Shown here piece after piece: positions 31,495 through 40,101 of a stretch of 43,530 bases of DNA. Source of the DNA: WJMD01 sp964596015 (GTDB taxonomy: Bacteria > Joyebacterota > Joyebacteria > Joyebacterales > Joyebacteraceae); assembly GCA_964596015.1 (NCBI GenBank), contig CAZQSB010000019.1, positions 1 to 43,530 on the forward strand, given 5' to 3'. The notes beneath the pieces are model-generated. The model was not told the DNA's origin and searched no databases. It was given only the letters and a program-made list of their open reading frames with translations. Positions within the stretch are counted from its first letter, which is position 1. Each line of letters opens with the position of its first letter. The translations under genes and the position numbers were made by a program.

Positions 31495-33122
31495 GCGCGG
31501 GAAGACCGCTCGAGAAACCCTGTACCGGCGGCGCGACCGCCCGGCGCCGTTCGCTCGAACTTCGTCCTGACCTCCCTCACGTAGTACGCGGAATCCAGCC
31601 CCTCGAACCCGAGGAGACGCGCCACCTCGTTCGGAGAGAGCTCCGACCCGTAGGACCAGAGGTCCTTCAGGAGCTCACCGGCGGCGGCGCTCCGCCACCA
31701 GTCCCGTCCGAACCTCTCGGCCAGGGCCGCCCGGAGCTGGGCCGTCAGAAACCACGCCTCGAGGTAGTTGACGCCGTAGAAATCCTCGTTGCTCGAGAGG
31801 TAGCCGTATTCGGGATGCTCGAGAGGGCACAGGCGCGCGGCTTCCATGAGCCGGCCGTACGCCTGAATGAGCTCGTCCTCCGAGAACCCTCCCCGATGAA
31901 GCAGCCGCTCGTAGCTGAAGAGCGCGGCATAGTAGCGGGCCGTGCCGAGGTCCGCCAGGAGTCGGTTCCGCAGGAAGCCGCGTCTCGTCTTCTCGTCCGG
32001 TAGAAGCTCGTGTTCGACAAGGAACGCCTCGTCGGAGATGAGCCCCTCGGGAAGGAAGGCGTAGGTCTCCGTCGTCCCGTAGTCGCCCAGGCGCTGGAAC
32101 TCGTACTCGCCGACAACGACGAAGGCGTCGTGGAGGGCGTGTCCCATCTCGTGGAAGAGCGTCTCGTAGTCGGAGGCGCCGCCGCCCGGCTTCATCAGGA
32201 TCCGGACATCCTCGCCCGGTCTGATGGAGTAGCACGCCGCCCTGGGCTCCTTCCCGGGCCTGTCCTCGTCGTCGACCGCTATCATCGGGAGTTCGTCGAG
32301 GTCGATCCCCAGACCGAGGAGCGTCTTCCGAAGAAGCGGCATCATGGCCTCGGCCGGGAAGTAGACGTCGTACTTCGCGCCGCGGAAGATCCGACCGCGG
32401 TCGTAGTCGGGCACCTCCGCCGCGGGCGTCCCGAAGACCTCGAACGAGGCCTCGTCGGTCAGGCTCCGGTAGATGTCGTCGGTCTCCTCGAGGAACGCCT
32501 CGACCGTCGCCTCGAACCGCCTGAAGTCGATGGAGCGTCGCTCCTCCTCGAAGGCCTCGAGGTCCTCATAGCCGAACCGGCCGAGGAGCTCCCGGGTGCG
32601 GTCTATGAGCCGGCGCCTCACGGGATTGGTCCTCTCGGCCGCGAACCGCCCGATCGCGTGGTAGTAGTCCTCCCGGAGTCCGCTGTCCGTCTCGTTGTAG
32701 AAGAGCACGCCGACGTCGCGATAGGGCAGCGTGTCGCCGCGGACGACCACCGTGCCCGCGGCTTCGATGTTCGTGATCTCCTCCGACTCCTCGGCTATCT
32801 CGTCGAAGACGATCGTGCCGACGATGTCGTGATACAGGAATCCGAGGCGTTTCTTCTCCCGCGGGTCACTCTCCCGGTCGCGCTCCCGCGCGATATACCG
32901 GGCCAGCTCGGGGTCGGCCAGGTCGTCGTACTCCGCGACGATCTCCGCCATCCTGAGCTCCTCGCCGCAGGAGTCCGACAGATAGTAGGCCTCGAGAACG
33001 CGTTCGTACATCTCGTCCGCGCGGGCCCGCACCTCCTCGAGGTCGTAGCTCTGCCCGCAGGAGGCCAGGACGACCGCGAGCGCCATAAGGAAAGCGGCCG
33101 CGAGGCCGCGTCGGAGCTTCAT
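31452..33122 (-). CDS. M3/M32-like zinc metallopeptidase, lipoprotein
   Basis: 556 residues; ATG 33122 has AGGAGAGG upstream and starts a lipoprotein signal (MKLRRGLAAAFLMALAVVLA, lipobox LASC, Cys 22). The zinc motif is FHEMGHALHDAF (HExxH at 324-328), with a candidate third ligand Glu in YGTTETYAFLPEGL. The all-helical body and the ISDEAFLVEHELLPDEKTRR segment resemble oligopeptidase M3/M32-type gluzincins. As a lipoprotein it acts in the envelope, probably on peptides. The last 14 codons overlap the response-regulator gene on the opposite strand. Confidence 0.88.
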   Translation of the reverse strand: MKLRRGLAAAFLMALAVVLASCGQSYDLEEVRARADEMYERVLEAYYLSDSCGEELRMAEIVAEYDDLADPELARYIARERDRESDPREKKRLGFLYHDIVGTIVFDEIAEESEEITNIEAAGTVVVRGDTLPYRDVGVLFYNETDSGLREDYYHAIGRFAAERTNPVRRRLIDRTRELLGRFGYEDLEAFEEERRSIDFRRFEATVEAFLEETDDIYRSLTDEASFEVFGTPAAEVPDYDRGRIFRGAKYDVYFPAEAMMPLLRKTLLGLGIDLDELPMIAVDDEDRPGKEPRAACYSIRPGEDVRILMKPGGGASDYETLFHEMGHALHDAFVVVGEYEFQRLGDYGTTETYAFLPEGLISDEAFLVEHELLPDEKTRRGFLRNRLLADLGTARYYAALFSYERLLHRGGFSEDELIQAYGRLMEAARLCPLEHPEYGYLSSNEDFYGVNYLEAWFLTAQLRAALAERFGRDWWRSAAAGELLKDLWSYGSELSPNEVARLLGFEGLDSAYYVREVRTKFERTAPGGRAAGTGFLERSSRAQADLPSSMSAVNR

Positions 33123-33187
33123 TCTGTTCCTCTCCTGTTCTTCGCGCGTCCCTTCCCGGCGCGTTCCGCAGCCATGGAGGCGCGTGT

Positions 33188-33925
33188 TCACGAACCGACG
33201 ATGTCGTCCCTGCCGTCGACCTCTCCCCCGGCCGCCTCGAGGTCCTCCGGCGTGCCGATGTCGCGCCAGTGTGAGCGGATGTCGAACGCGCGGACGTTGC
33301 GTCCGTCGTCCATCATCATGCGGAACGCGTCGGGGAGTTCGTACTCGTCGCGTTCAGACGGCTCGAGCCGCGCCGTGTACTCGAAGAGCGTCGGACGGGC
33401 GATGAGGATGCCCGCGTTCACAAGATTCGAGGGCTCCGTGCCCGGCGCCGGCTTCTCGACGATGCTCGTGATGCGGTCGCCGTCGAGTTCGACCACGCCG
33501 AAGCGGGACGGTTCGTCGACATGACGGACCGCCAGCAGCAGGTCCGTCGGCCGTGACGAGAACGCCTCCGACATCGCGCGGTACGCGCCCGCGTCGGTCA
33601 GGATGTCGCCGAACGTGAGGAAGAACGGACCATCGCGAAGGAACTCCTTCGCAGGCTCGGCTGCGCGGCCGGTTCCATCCTGGACCTTCTGCTCGAAATA
33701 GCGAAGCGGAAGGCCCACCTCGCCCCCGTCGCCGAAGTAGTCGCGGATCTTCCCACCCATGTAGCCGACGATGATCGCCGCCTCCTCGACCCCAGCCTGG
33801 GACAGCGCGCTCAGGATGTGCCAGAGGATGGGGCGGCCGGAGATCTCGACCATCGGCTTCGGGATGGAGTCGGTGATCTCCCTCATTCGGGTGCCCTTGC
33901 CGGCGGCAAGCACGACGGCCTTCAC
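33188..33925 (-). CDS. Sugar-phosphate nucleotidyltransferase
   Basis: 245 residues from GTG 33925, which has AGGGAG 6 bases upstream; an ATG at 33961 lies almost at the predicted transcription start and lacks an SD. The nucleotide-binding motif VLAAGKGTRMREITDSIPKP is canonical for glucose/mannose-1-phosphate nucleotidyltransferases (G-x-G-T-R...K-P). Further motifs: VEISGRPILWHIL, FLTFGDILTD (metal Asp), SIVEKPAPGTEPSNLVNAGI and HWRDIGTPEDL. It resembles RfbF/GlmU-N-like enzymes, short and lacking a hexapeptide domain. Likely role: making an activated sugar for surface glycans. Substrate not predictable by eye. Confidence 0.9.
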   Translation of the reverse strand: MKAVVLAAGKGTRMREITDSIPKPMVEISGRPILWHILSALSQAGVEEAAIIVGYMGGKIRDYFGDGGEVGLPLRYFEQKVQDGTGRAAEPAKEFLRDGPFFLTFGDILTDAGAYRAMSEAFSSRPTDLLLAVRHVDEPSRFGVVELDGDRITSIVEKPAPGTEPSNLVNAGILIARPTLFEYTARLEPSERDEYELPDAFRMMMDDGRNVRAFDIRSHWRDIGTPEDLEAAGGEVDGRDDIVGS

Positions 33926-33970
33926 GCGCGTCTCCCTTGTTGCGTGTCCTCGTGTCGACATCGTGGCAGG

Positions 33971-33999
33971 ATTCTACCACGCGGGGGGTGGGGGCTCAA
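33971..33999 (-). promoter_or_regulatory. Sigma-70-type promoter of the nucleotidyltransferase, inside the end of mnmA
   Basis: Minus strand: -35 TTGAGC (33994-33999), 17-base spacer, -10 TAGAAT (33971-33976). The -35 overlaps the mnmA stop (33996-33998). Transcription would start near 33964, almost at ATG 33961. Confidence 0.6.
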
Positions 34000-35060
34000 C
34001 GCGGGCGGCCGGACCGCCTCCCGAGCGCGGCCTCGACGCCGCGCTCGATGGTGCCCGAGCCGAGGACCTCCTCGCCCCGGTAGAACACGGCGGCCTGCCC
34101 CGGAGCCACGGCGCGGACCGGCTCGTCGAAGCTCACGACGGCCGTCGCGCCGCGGACCTCGACCTCCGCAGGGGTCCTCGGCGAGGCCGACCGTATCCTG
34201 ACGTCCGCCCTGAAGCGCGCGCCCGGCGGCGCGCCGGCGAGCCATCTGAGGTCTCCCGCCTCGAGACCGCCGCACGCGAGGTCGTCATCGTCCCCGACCA
34301 CGAGCGCGTTCCGTCCGGGCTCGATCGAGAGAACGTACGTCGGGCGGGGTCTGGAGAGCCCGAGGCCCGTCCTCTGACCCACGGTGTAGAGAGCGAGCCC
34401 GGCGTGCTCTCCGAGCGTCCGACCTTCGATGTCCTCGATAGGTCCGGGGCGGAGCGCCCCGGGAGCGCGCGCCTCGAGGAACGAGCGCATGTCGCCGGCC
34501 GGGATGAAGCAGATGTCGCGGCTCTCGGGAGCCACCGTCGCCGTGAGTCCCGCCGCGTCGACGAGCGACGACGCCTCGTTCTTCGTGACGTTCCCGAGCG
34601 GCATCAGACAGGTCGCGAGCGCGTCGGCGGGCACCGCCGCGACGAAGTACGACTGATCGCGGCTGCCGTCGACCGCCTCGAAGAGACGGGGCGGCGCGTC
34701 GCCCGCGCTCATGAGCCTCGCGTAGTGGCCCGTCGCGAACCGGTCCGCTCCGAGTCCGAGCGCGGCCTTGCGGAGCGCGCCGAACTTGAGAGCGCGGTTG
34801 CACAGAACGCACGGATTGGGAGTGCGGCCTGCGGCGTACGCGCGGACGAACGGCTCGACGACCTCACGCTCGAAGACGTCCCTGAGGTCTACGACGTGGT
34901 GCCTGAGCCCGAGCGCGCCGGCGGCGGCCCCGGCCGTGTCGAAGTCGTCCACCCCTGAGACGAGCATGGTGACGCCGAACACGCCGTGTCCGGCGTCCCT
35001 GAGCGCGAGCGCGGCCGCCGTGCTGTCGACGCCGCCGCTCATGCCGACCGCGATCCTCAC
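33996..35060 (-). CDS. mnmA: tRNA-specific 2-thiouridylase MnmA
   Basis: 354 residues from GTG 35060 with GGGAGG 4 bases upstream (a TTG at 35078 is less likely). PP-loop AVGMSGGVDSTAAA (5-18), TPNPCVLCNRALKFG with the Cys pair C84-x2-C87, ATGHYARL, DQSYFVAA, and SRDICFIPAG with C184. This is the full MnmA layout: adenylation of U34 in Lys, Glu and Gln tRNAs followed by sulfur transfer. E. coli has Asp where C84 stands (D-x2-C...C); this protein is of the C-x2-C...C type, which in relatives is associated with an Fe-S cluster. The C-terminal half (GPIEDIEGRTLGEHAGLALY, YTVGQRTGLGL) is intact. Confidence 0.95.
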   Translation of the reverse strand: MRIAVGMSGGVDSTAAALALRDAGHGVFGVTMLVSGVDDFDTAGAAAGALGLRHHVVDLRDVFEREVVEPFVRAYAAGRTPNPCVLCNRALKFGALRKAALGLGADRFATGHYARLMSAGDAPPRLFEAVDGSRDQSYFVAAVPADALATCLMPLGNVTKNEASSLVDAAGLTATVAPESRDICFIPAGDMRSFLEARAPGALRPGPIEDIEGRTLGEHAGLALYTVGQRTGLGLSRPRPTYVLSIEPGRNALVVGDDDDLACGGLEAGDLRWLAGAPPGARFRADVRIRSASPRTPAEVEVRGATAVVSFDEPVRAVAPGQAAVFYRGEEVLGSGTIERGVEAALGRRSGRPR

Positions 35061-35080
35061 GCGTCCTCCCGCGAACAAAG

Positions 35081-35114
35081 CGCCCCGGCCGCGTCTCGCT
35101 TCGCGGCCGGGGCG
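35081..35114 (-). terminator. Long GC-rich hairpin terminator
   Basis: Stem CGCCCCGGCCGCG (35081-35093) and CGCGGCCGGGGCG (35102-35114), 8-base loop. On the minus strand CTTTGTTCG follows, so it mainly serves the barrel gene at 35146-36294 and lies just before mnmA. Confidence 0.65.
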
Positions 35115-35145
35115 TCACATCGACTCGATCGTCCCGCCCTGTGCG

Positions 35146-36294
35146 CTAGAACTCGTAGCCAACGCTCAGGTAGATGCCGTTGTTCGTGACCTGGGCGCTC
35201 TCGCCGTTCAGCTCGAACGACTCGTAGACGTAGCTCGCGTCGACGTAGTACTGCTCGAAGGCGTACGTCCCGCCGAAACCGATCGCGCTCTCCGGAACGA
35301 GCGCGTCTTCTATGCCCTCGGTCGTCTGGAGCGAGTAGCCGGTGCGGAGCGTCACTTCGTCGTTCAGACCGTACTCGGCTCCGAAGGCGACTCGGAGCAC
35401 GGGATCGTCGAAGTCGGGATTCCCGAGGACGATCTGAGCCTCCGGATCCAACCGGGCCTCCGCCAGATGCCAGCTCTCGCGCACGACCGAGGCGTGGAGC
35501 GTGACGACGTCGAACGGCACCACGGTCGCTCCGACGACCACGACCGGCGCCGTCGTGAAGGTGCCGGACTCGCCCTCAAGACCTCGGCCCGTTCCCTCGA
35601 CGTCGATCTCCGACCCGAAGCGGTACCCGGCGCCGAAGGTCACCCGCTCGTTCGGGACGAACAGGAAGCCTACGGAATAGGAGGCCCCGAGCCCGTCGAT
35701 CTCCCACGACTCCTCCAGGTCGGGCCCTACGACGACGCGGCCGGTCTCGTTGATGGTCGAGATGCCGGCCGAGACGCCGAGAATGCCCTGTCCCCGCTGC
35801 CCGATCCTCGTGGCCAGCACGGCCTCGAACGTTCGGTAGCTGCCGTTGAACTCGCCGAAGTACTCCTCGACCTCACGCTCGTCCGTTTCGACCGCGCCCG
35901 TGAGCTCGAGGTTCCGATAGGACGGAGTGGAGTAGGCGAAGCCGAACGACCATGTGTCCGAGGTCTTCACGGCGGCGGCCTGCGGGAAGAGGAGACCGTC
36001 GTCGCTGGCCTCGAGCCCCGTCTCGCCCGTGGGAAGGTAGTCGCGGTCCTTGACGTTGAAGCGGAGCGAGGCGTAGCCCTCGGCGCCCTCCACCTGACCG
36101 GCGACGGCCGGATTGGTGAAGACGGCGGAGAGACCGCCGGTCGCCGCCGACGCGCCGCAGAGAGCCGCGCTTCTGGCGTTCATGAAGTGAGATCCGGTTC
36201 TGGGAACGTCTCCCATCCGGATCTCGGTGTCCTGGGCTGCTGCTGTGGTCACCGCGCAGAGCGCGACGATGAGAACGATGCTGATCTGACGCAT
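35146..36294 (-). CDS. OmpP1/FadL/TodX-like outer-membrane transporter
   Basis: 382 residues; ATG 36294 has AGGGAG 5 bases upstream. A signal peptide (MRQISIVLIVALCAVTTAAAQ) precedes a short N-terminal region with NARSAALCGASAATGGLSAVF and TNPAVAGQ, the G-A...A-x-x-G-G-x-x-A-x-x-x-N-P-A pattern of FadL/PorV-like barrels. Long alternating beta strands with aromatic girdles follow, ending in NNGIYLSVGYEF with the C-terminal Phe that the BAM complex recognises. Likely takes up hydrophobic compounds. It follows the broken gene at 36338 after 43 bases and ends before the terminator at 35081-35114. Confidence 0.88.
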   Translation of the reverse strand: MRQISIVLIVALCAVTTAAAQDTEIRMGDVPRTGSHFMNARSAALCGASAATGGLSAVFTNPAVAGQVEGAEGYASLRFNVKDRDYLPTGETGLEASDDGLLFPQAAAVKTSDTWSFGFAYSTPSYRNLELTGAVETDEREVEEYFGEFNGSYRTFEAVLATRIGQRGQGILGVSAGISTINETGRVVVGPDLEESWEIDGLGASYSVGFLFVPNERVTFGAGYRFGSEIDVEGTGRGLEGESGTFTTAPVVVVGATVVPFDVVTLHASVVRESWHLAEARLDPEAQIVLGNPDFDDPVLRVAFGAEYGLNDEVTLRTGYSLQTTEGIEDALVPESAIGFGGTYAFEQYYVDASYVYESFELNGESAQVTNNGIYLSVGYEF

Positions 36295-36337
36295 TGGTGC
36301 TCCCTCTGGGACCCTCGCGACAGCCCGACGGGCGGGA

Positions 36338-36919
36338 TCAGGGGTCTCGGAAGAGCGCCTTGATGCCGCCCCAGCTCTCCCTTTCGACCGGACTGTCAGT
36401 GTAGATGAACTCAACGTAGTCGACCTTGTTCAGACCGCCCGAGACGTTCTCGACGAGAAAGAGATAGGTTCCGGGACTGACGCAGAACGAGCTGCCGCCG
36501 GCAGCCAGCGAGAACGGCCCTCAGCCGAAACCGTAGCCGTCGTCGAACGCGAACGCGCTCTCGAGCTCCTCTCCGGGCGCCGGCGCGTCGAGCAACCGGA
36601 CCCGAAAATCCACCGTCTTGCCGTACAGGGCCTGATAGGCCATCTCCGCCCGGTAGCACCCGGACTGCGTGAACGTGACCTTGAGCTTGATCCACTCCCC
36701 GGGCAGATCAAGGCCGAACACGGCCTGGAACTGGCTGGCGCCCGAGCAGTACTCGATCGCCAGACCGTATCCGCCGAGGTCGTTCGCACCGTAGGCCTCG
36801 AAGTCCTCGCACTCTATGAGCAGGTCTCCCGCCGCGGCCGCGGGCTGTGCCGCGAGGCCGGCGGCCAGAAGCGCCGCGAACACGATGCTGAGCGCAGCGG
36901 GACATCTCTGGATATTCAC
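36338..36919 (-). pseudogene. Secreted CBM-like beta-sandwich protein interrupted by an in-frame TGA
   Basis: A continuous frame of 194 codons from GTG 36919 (GGGAG upstream) to TGA 36338, broken only by TGA 36523-36521. The N terminus is a signal peptide (to about AAAAG). DLLIECEDFEAYGANDLGGY and GEWIKLKVTFTQSGCYRAEM resemble a CBM6/35-like fold. Just before the TGA the protein reads DDGYGFG and after it GPFSLAAGGSSF, so a Trp codon (TGG) is the likely original. The C terminus reads VERESWGGIKALFRDP, matching the tails of two other proteins here. It could be a nonsense mutation, an assembly error or, less likely, recoding. Confidence 0.75.
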
Positions 36920-36924
36920 TATCG

Positions 36925-36952
36925 GCTCCCTGGTCGTCGCTCCCTGGTCGTC
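36925..36952 (-). repeat. 14-base tandem duplication carrying the SD of the broken gene
   Basis: GCTCCCTGGTCGTC occurs twice head to tail (36925-36938 and 36939-36952). On the minus strand each copy contains CCAGGGAGC, so the SD GGGAG before GTG 36919 is duplicated. The rest of 36953-37117 holds nothing recognisable. Confidence 0.85.
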
Positions 36953-37117
36953 GTGGCTCGATGATGCTTACTTCTTAGGATGCGCGGTCAGAGGGCCGGT
37001 CGCGCCCCGACTCGACCCGCCGCCAGGAAGCTCGGCTGTGACGGCGGCGCCGGGCAGTCAACATCCTACCCGAGCGGGACGTTTCGCGCAACGTCGGTCC
37101 GCGCCCCGGTCGGTCGA

Positions 37118-39775
37118 TCACCTCCTCCCGGACGAAGCCGTGTCGGCGGCCGACGCGCGAAGGTCCCGCGCGGTGGCGCTGTCGCCGCGCGCCACAGCCG
37201 CGCGCAGCCGGGCCTCGACCAGGACCGCCTCCGCGGCACCGCTTCGCCGCGCGCGCTCGATGGCGTCGGCCGCTTCGCCGTGGCGCTCGAGTTCCGAGAG
37301 GATCAGGGACGAGAGGACGTGAGCTCGCCACATCCCCGGCAGCACGCGGACGGCGGCGCCGAGGTGACCCAGCGCCTCCTCCCTTTCCCCGATGGCGCGG
37401 AGCATGACCGCCAGGTCGTACCGGAGCCTCGGATTGTGAGGCTGCAGCTCCACCGAGCGCTTCATCGCGCTCACGGCCCGCTCCACGTCCCGCATGGCCC
37501 AGTAGCAGCGTCCCATGCCGCTCTGGACGGCAGGCGAGTCGGGGTCGAGCTCCTCGGCGCGCCGGTAGACCGCAAGGGCCTCGGCGTAGCGCCCCTGTCT
37601 GGCGAGAAGGTCGCCCTTGGCAAGAGCCGCTGCGTGGTCGGTCGGATCGGCCCGCCGGGCCTCTTCCAGGACCTCGACCGCGCGGTCCACCTCCCCGCGC
37701 CGCTCAAGATAGAGAGCGAGCTCGGTCCGGTAGCCGGACTCGCCGGGATCGAGACGGATGGCGGCCCGGATGTGCTCGAGCGCTTCCTCTCCCATTCCCG
37801 CCCTGCGATACGCGTCGAACAGATTCGCCCTGGTCGAGGGCTCCGCCGGGTCGAGCTGCGCCGCGCGGTGGAGCGCCTCGATGCCTTCCTCGATGCGGCC
37901 TCCGGCGACGTACGCCACGCCCAGGTCGTTCCACGCCTTGGTCATCTGAGGAACGGCGGCAGCGACCGCCTCGATGATCGCGGCCGCGGCGTCCGGACGG
38001 CCGCGGACGAGGTAGAGCTTCCCCGCTTCCTCCAGACGGCCCGCCGCCGTCTCGACGGTCACGGGGTCGACCCCGCCGATCGGGACCTTGAGCCACCGGG
38101 CCCAGGGGCCGTCCATCAGAAGCGCCCGGGGGTCCGGGAGCTCCTCCACCTCCCCCGGAAGCGCGGCGATGCGGGCGAGGTATCCTGCCGGAGCCGCTCT
38201 CTCGAGGAACCCCGCGCGCGCGAGTTCGTAGTCCGAGTAGACCGGTCTCGAGCCCATGTTGAGCGAGACGAGAAGAGGAGCGTACCGCTGCACCGGAAGG
38301 ACCGTCCGACCCTGCGGCGAGCAGGCCTCCGCGTCCGGACTTCCGAAGAACGCGGCCAGCTCGCTCTCCGTCGGGAAGCGTACGTCGGGGTTCCAGCGCT
38401 CGAGATGCGGCGCCTTGGAGCGGACGTCGATGACGGCGATGTCCGGTCTCCTCCCCTCAACGTGGAGCGCGTACCAGAGCGGAAAGACCGTCCGGTCGTT
38501 CGCGGCGAGCACCATCGAACGCTCGTCGAGGCCCGCGAGCATCTGCTCGAGGTAGGTGTCGGCGCCGGTGCCGCGGGCGCGCGCCGTCGACCACCGCGCG
38601 GGGAAGGTGAGCGCCGTCGCGCCGACGAGAAAGAGCGCCAGCGCCACCGCGCCCGCCACCCCCTGCGCCTTCCTCTTAAGCAGCAGGGACGGCAGAAGCG
38701 CGACGGCCGCTCCCGCGAGCACCACCGTCACGAGGTACACCGGGATGAGGTACGCCTCGATGTCGGGGATCGAGTAGAGGGCCGCGTGTCCGAGGGTCAG
38801 ACCGGCGATCAGCAGGAACGCCGCGGCGTGGCGCGTGCTCAGGCGCCAGAGAACGAGGAGCCCCCCCAGTCCGGCGGCAGCGAGCGGCCATCCGATCTGG
38901 CCTGTCACCGTCGCCAGAAGAGAGCTCGCGTCGTGAAGGAACGCGAGGAAGGACGTCGCGCCGAGCCTCGAGGCGTACTCCACGCCGGCGACGTGGCGCA
39001 GGACCGACCCCGCGTCGCTCATCGGCGCCCACAGCACCGCCGGGTCCATCGCCGCCCGCAACGGAAGGTACAGGTAGCACGAGAGCGCGACCAGAGCCGC
39101 GCCGAACCCGGCCAGCCACGACCTCGCACCCCGCCCGCGTCCGCCAGCCGAGAGCGCGAGCAGTCCGGGCAGGGCGAGCAGGATCGTCAGGTGATGCGCC
39201 AGACCGACGCCGAAGAGGAACGCGGCAAGGACGAACCGTCTGTCAAGGGTCGCCCGGGTCGCGCCGGCGTCGGACGCGGCGCGCCGGCGTTCCGAGCGAA
39301 GCAGCAGGAGCGCCACGCCCGCGAGCAGCGCTGCGGCGAGAGCGTACACCTCGGGCACCGTCGACTGCGCGTGCACCTCGGGAACGAGCGCGAAGACAAC
39401 GCCCGCAAGGACCGAGCCGGTCACGAGCAGCGGTCGGGAGACCGGTCGGTCGGAGCGCGCGGCGGCGAGCGACGCCACCTCCCAGGTCACCCGCGTCGCG
39501 AGTCCGGCCGCGAGTGCGCCGCCGAGCGCCGAGAGCGCGGCGAGCCGGAAGACGGTGCTCCCCACCGGGATCCGGATGGCGGCCGCGGAGAGCATCGTAT
39601 AGAGCGGGTAGCCCGGGGGATGCGCGATCCCGAGCGTCTTCGCAACGGCGAGGAACTCCGGAGCATCTCCCCAGGGAAGCGTGCGGGACGCTGTGGCCAG
39701 GTAGAGAGCCAGCGCCCCGGCAAAGACGATGAGTGCCGCCGCATCGGGCAGCGACGGTCTGCGGAACCGCGTCAC
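37118..39775 (-). CDS. DUF2723 multi-pass membrane protein with C-terminal TPR repeats
   Basis: 885 residues from GTG 39775 (GGGGG just upstream); a GTG at 39832 is possible. The N-terminal half has about ten membrane helices with DUF2723 motifs: YLATASRTLPWGDAPEFLAV, AHPPGYPLYTMLS, VHAQSTVPEVYALAAAL and GLAHHLTILLALPGLLAL. The conserved acidic residues in a loop followed by A-H-P-P-G-x-P resemble GT-C/PMT-like glycosyltransferases. An extracytoplasmic segment (about 400-560) leads to seven or more TPR units (AWNDLGVAYVAGGRIEEGIE, ALAKGDLLARQGRYAEALAV). It may transfer a sugar to exported proteins or lipids. DUF2723-TPR proteins are common in FCB lineages. Confidence 0.9.
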   Translation of the reverse strand: MTRFRRPSLPDAAALIVFAGALALYLATASRTLPWGDAPEFLAVAKTLGIAHPPGYPLYTMLSAAAIRIPVGSTVFRLAALSALGGALAAGLATRVTWEVASLAAARSDRPVSRPLLVTGSVLAGVVFALVPEVHAQSTVPEVYALAAALLAGVALLLLRSERRRAASDAGATRATLDRRFVLAAFLFGVGLAHHLTILLALPGLLALSAGGRGRGARSWLAGFGAALVALSCYLYLPLRAAMDPAVLWAPMSDAGSVLRHVAGVEYASRLGATSFLAFLHDASSLLATVTGQIGWPLAAAGLGGLLVLWRLSTRHAAAFLLIAGLTLGHAALYSIPDIEAYLIPVYLVTVVLAGAAVALLPSLLLKRKAQGVAGAVALALFLVGATALTFPARWSTARARGTGADTYLEQMLAGLDERSMVLAANDRTVFPLWYALHVEGRRPDIAVIDVRSKAPHLERWNPDVRFPTESELAAFFGSPDAEACSPQGRTVLPVQRYAPLLVSLNMGSRPVYSDYELARAGFLERAAPAGYLARIAALPGEVEELPDPRALLMDGPWARWLKVPIGGVDPVTVETAAGRLEEAGKLYLVRGRPDAAAAIIEAVAAAVPQMTKAWNDLGVAYVAGGRIEEGIEALHRAAQLDPAEPSTRANLFDAYRRAGMGEEALEHIRAAIRLDPGESGYRTELALYLERRGEVDRAVEVLEEARRADPTDHAAALAKGDLLARQGRYAEALAVYRRAEELDPDSPAVQSGMGRCYWAMRDVERAVSAMKRSVELQPHNPRLRYDLAVMLRAIGEREEALGHLGAAVRVLPGMWRAHVLSSLILSELERHGEAADAIERARRSGAAEAVLVEARLRAAVARGDSATARDLRASAADTASSGRR

Positions 39776-39916
39776 GGGACCCCCGGCTCTGGTCCTGCAG
39801 CGTCGTCTCGGGAACCGGAAGCATGCTATCACATGCGACGGCCACCGCGAAGGGACGTCTCGCTTCCCGGACGGAGGGCAGTGTCCGGAGCATTGTGCTA
39901 TTCCAGCTACGTTTGC

Positions 39917-39945
39917 TTGACTGCCCCTTCGGGCTGTGGTATCCT
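39917..39945 (+). promoter_or_regulatory. Sigma-70-type promoter of the 40102 gene
   Basis: Plus strand: -35 TTGACT (39917-39922), 17-base spacer, -10 TATCCT (39940-39945). The remaining 39946-40101 is a leader of about 150 bases with no clear structure. Confidence 0.65.
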
Positions 39946-40101
39946 AAGTTGCCGGACACTGCTCTGAGCGCAATTCTCTGAGCGCGCGTTCAGCGAACGG
40001 GTCGCGTCTGCCGCGGGATCCCGTTCCAAGGAACCCACCGACGGCGCCCCATCATGGACAGCCCGCGGGCGCGACGCGCCCGGGAGGAGGAGGAGGAGCG
40101 G

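Noticed and set aside
32010..33524. A 504-codon plus-strand frame opposite the metallopeptidase and nucleotidyltransferase
   Set aside because: Shadow of two genes with clear catalytic motifs.
36521..36523. Selenocysteine at the in-frame TGA
   Set aside because: A short hairpin follows, but no Sec enzyme family fits a secreted CBM-like protein, and Trp suits the GYGFG/GPFSL context.
37000..37060. Minus-strand promoter TTGACT upstream of the interrupted gene
   Set aside because: The 17-base position holds CAGCCG, too poor for a -10.
36980..39967. A 995-codon plus-strand frame opposite the DUF2723-TPR gene
   Set aside because: Low-complexity Arg/Glu/Pro-rich shadow of a clear membrane-TPR protein; no signal, start or family.
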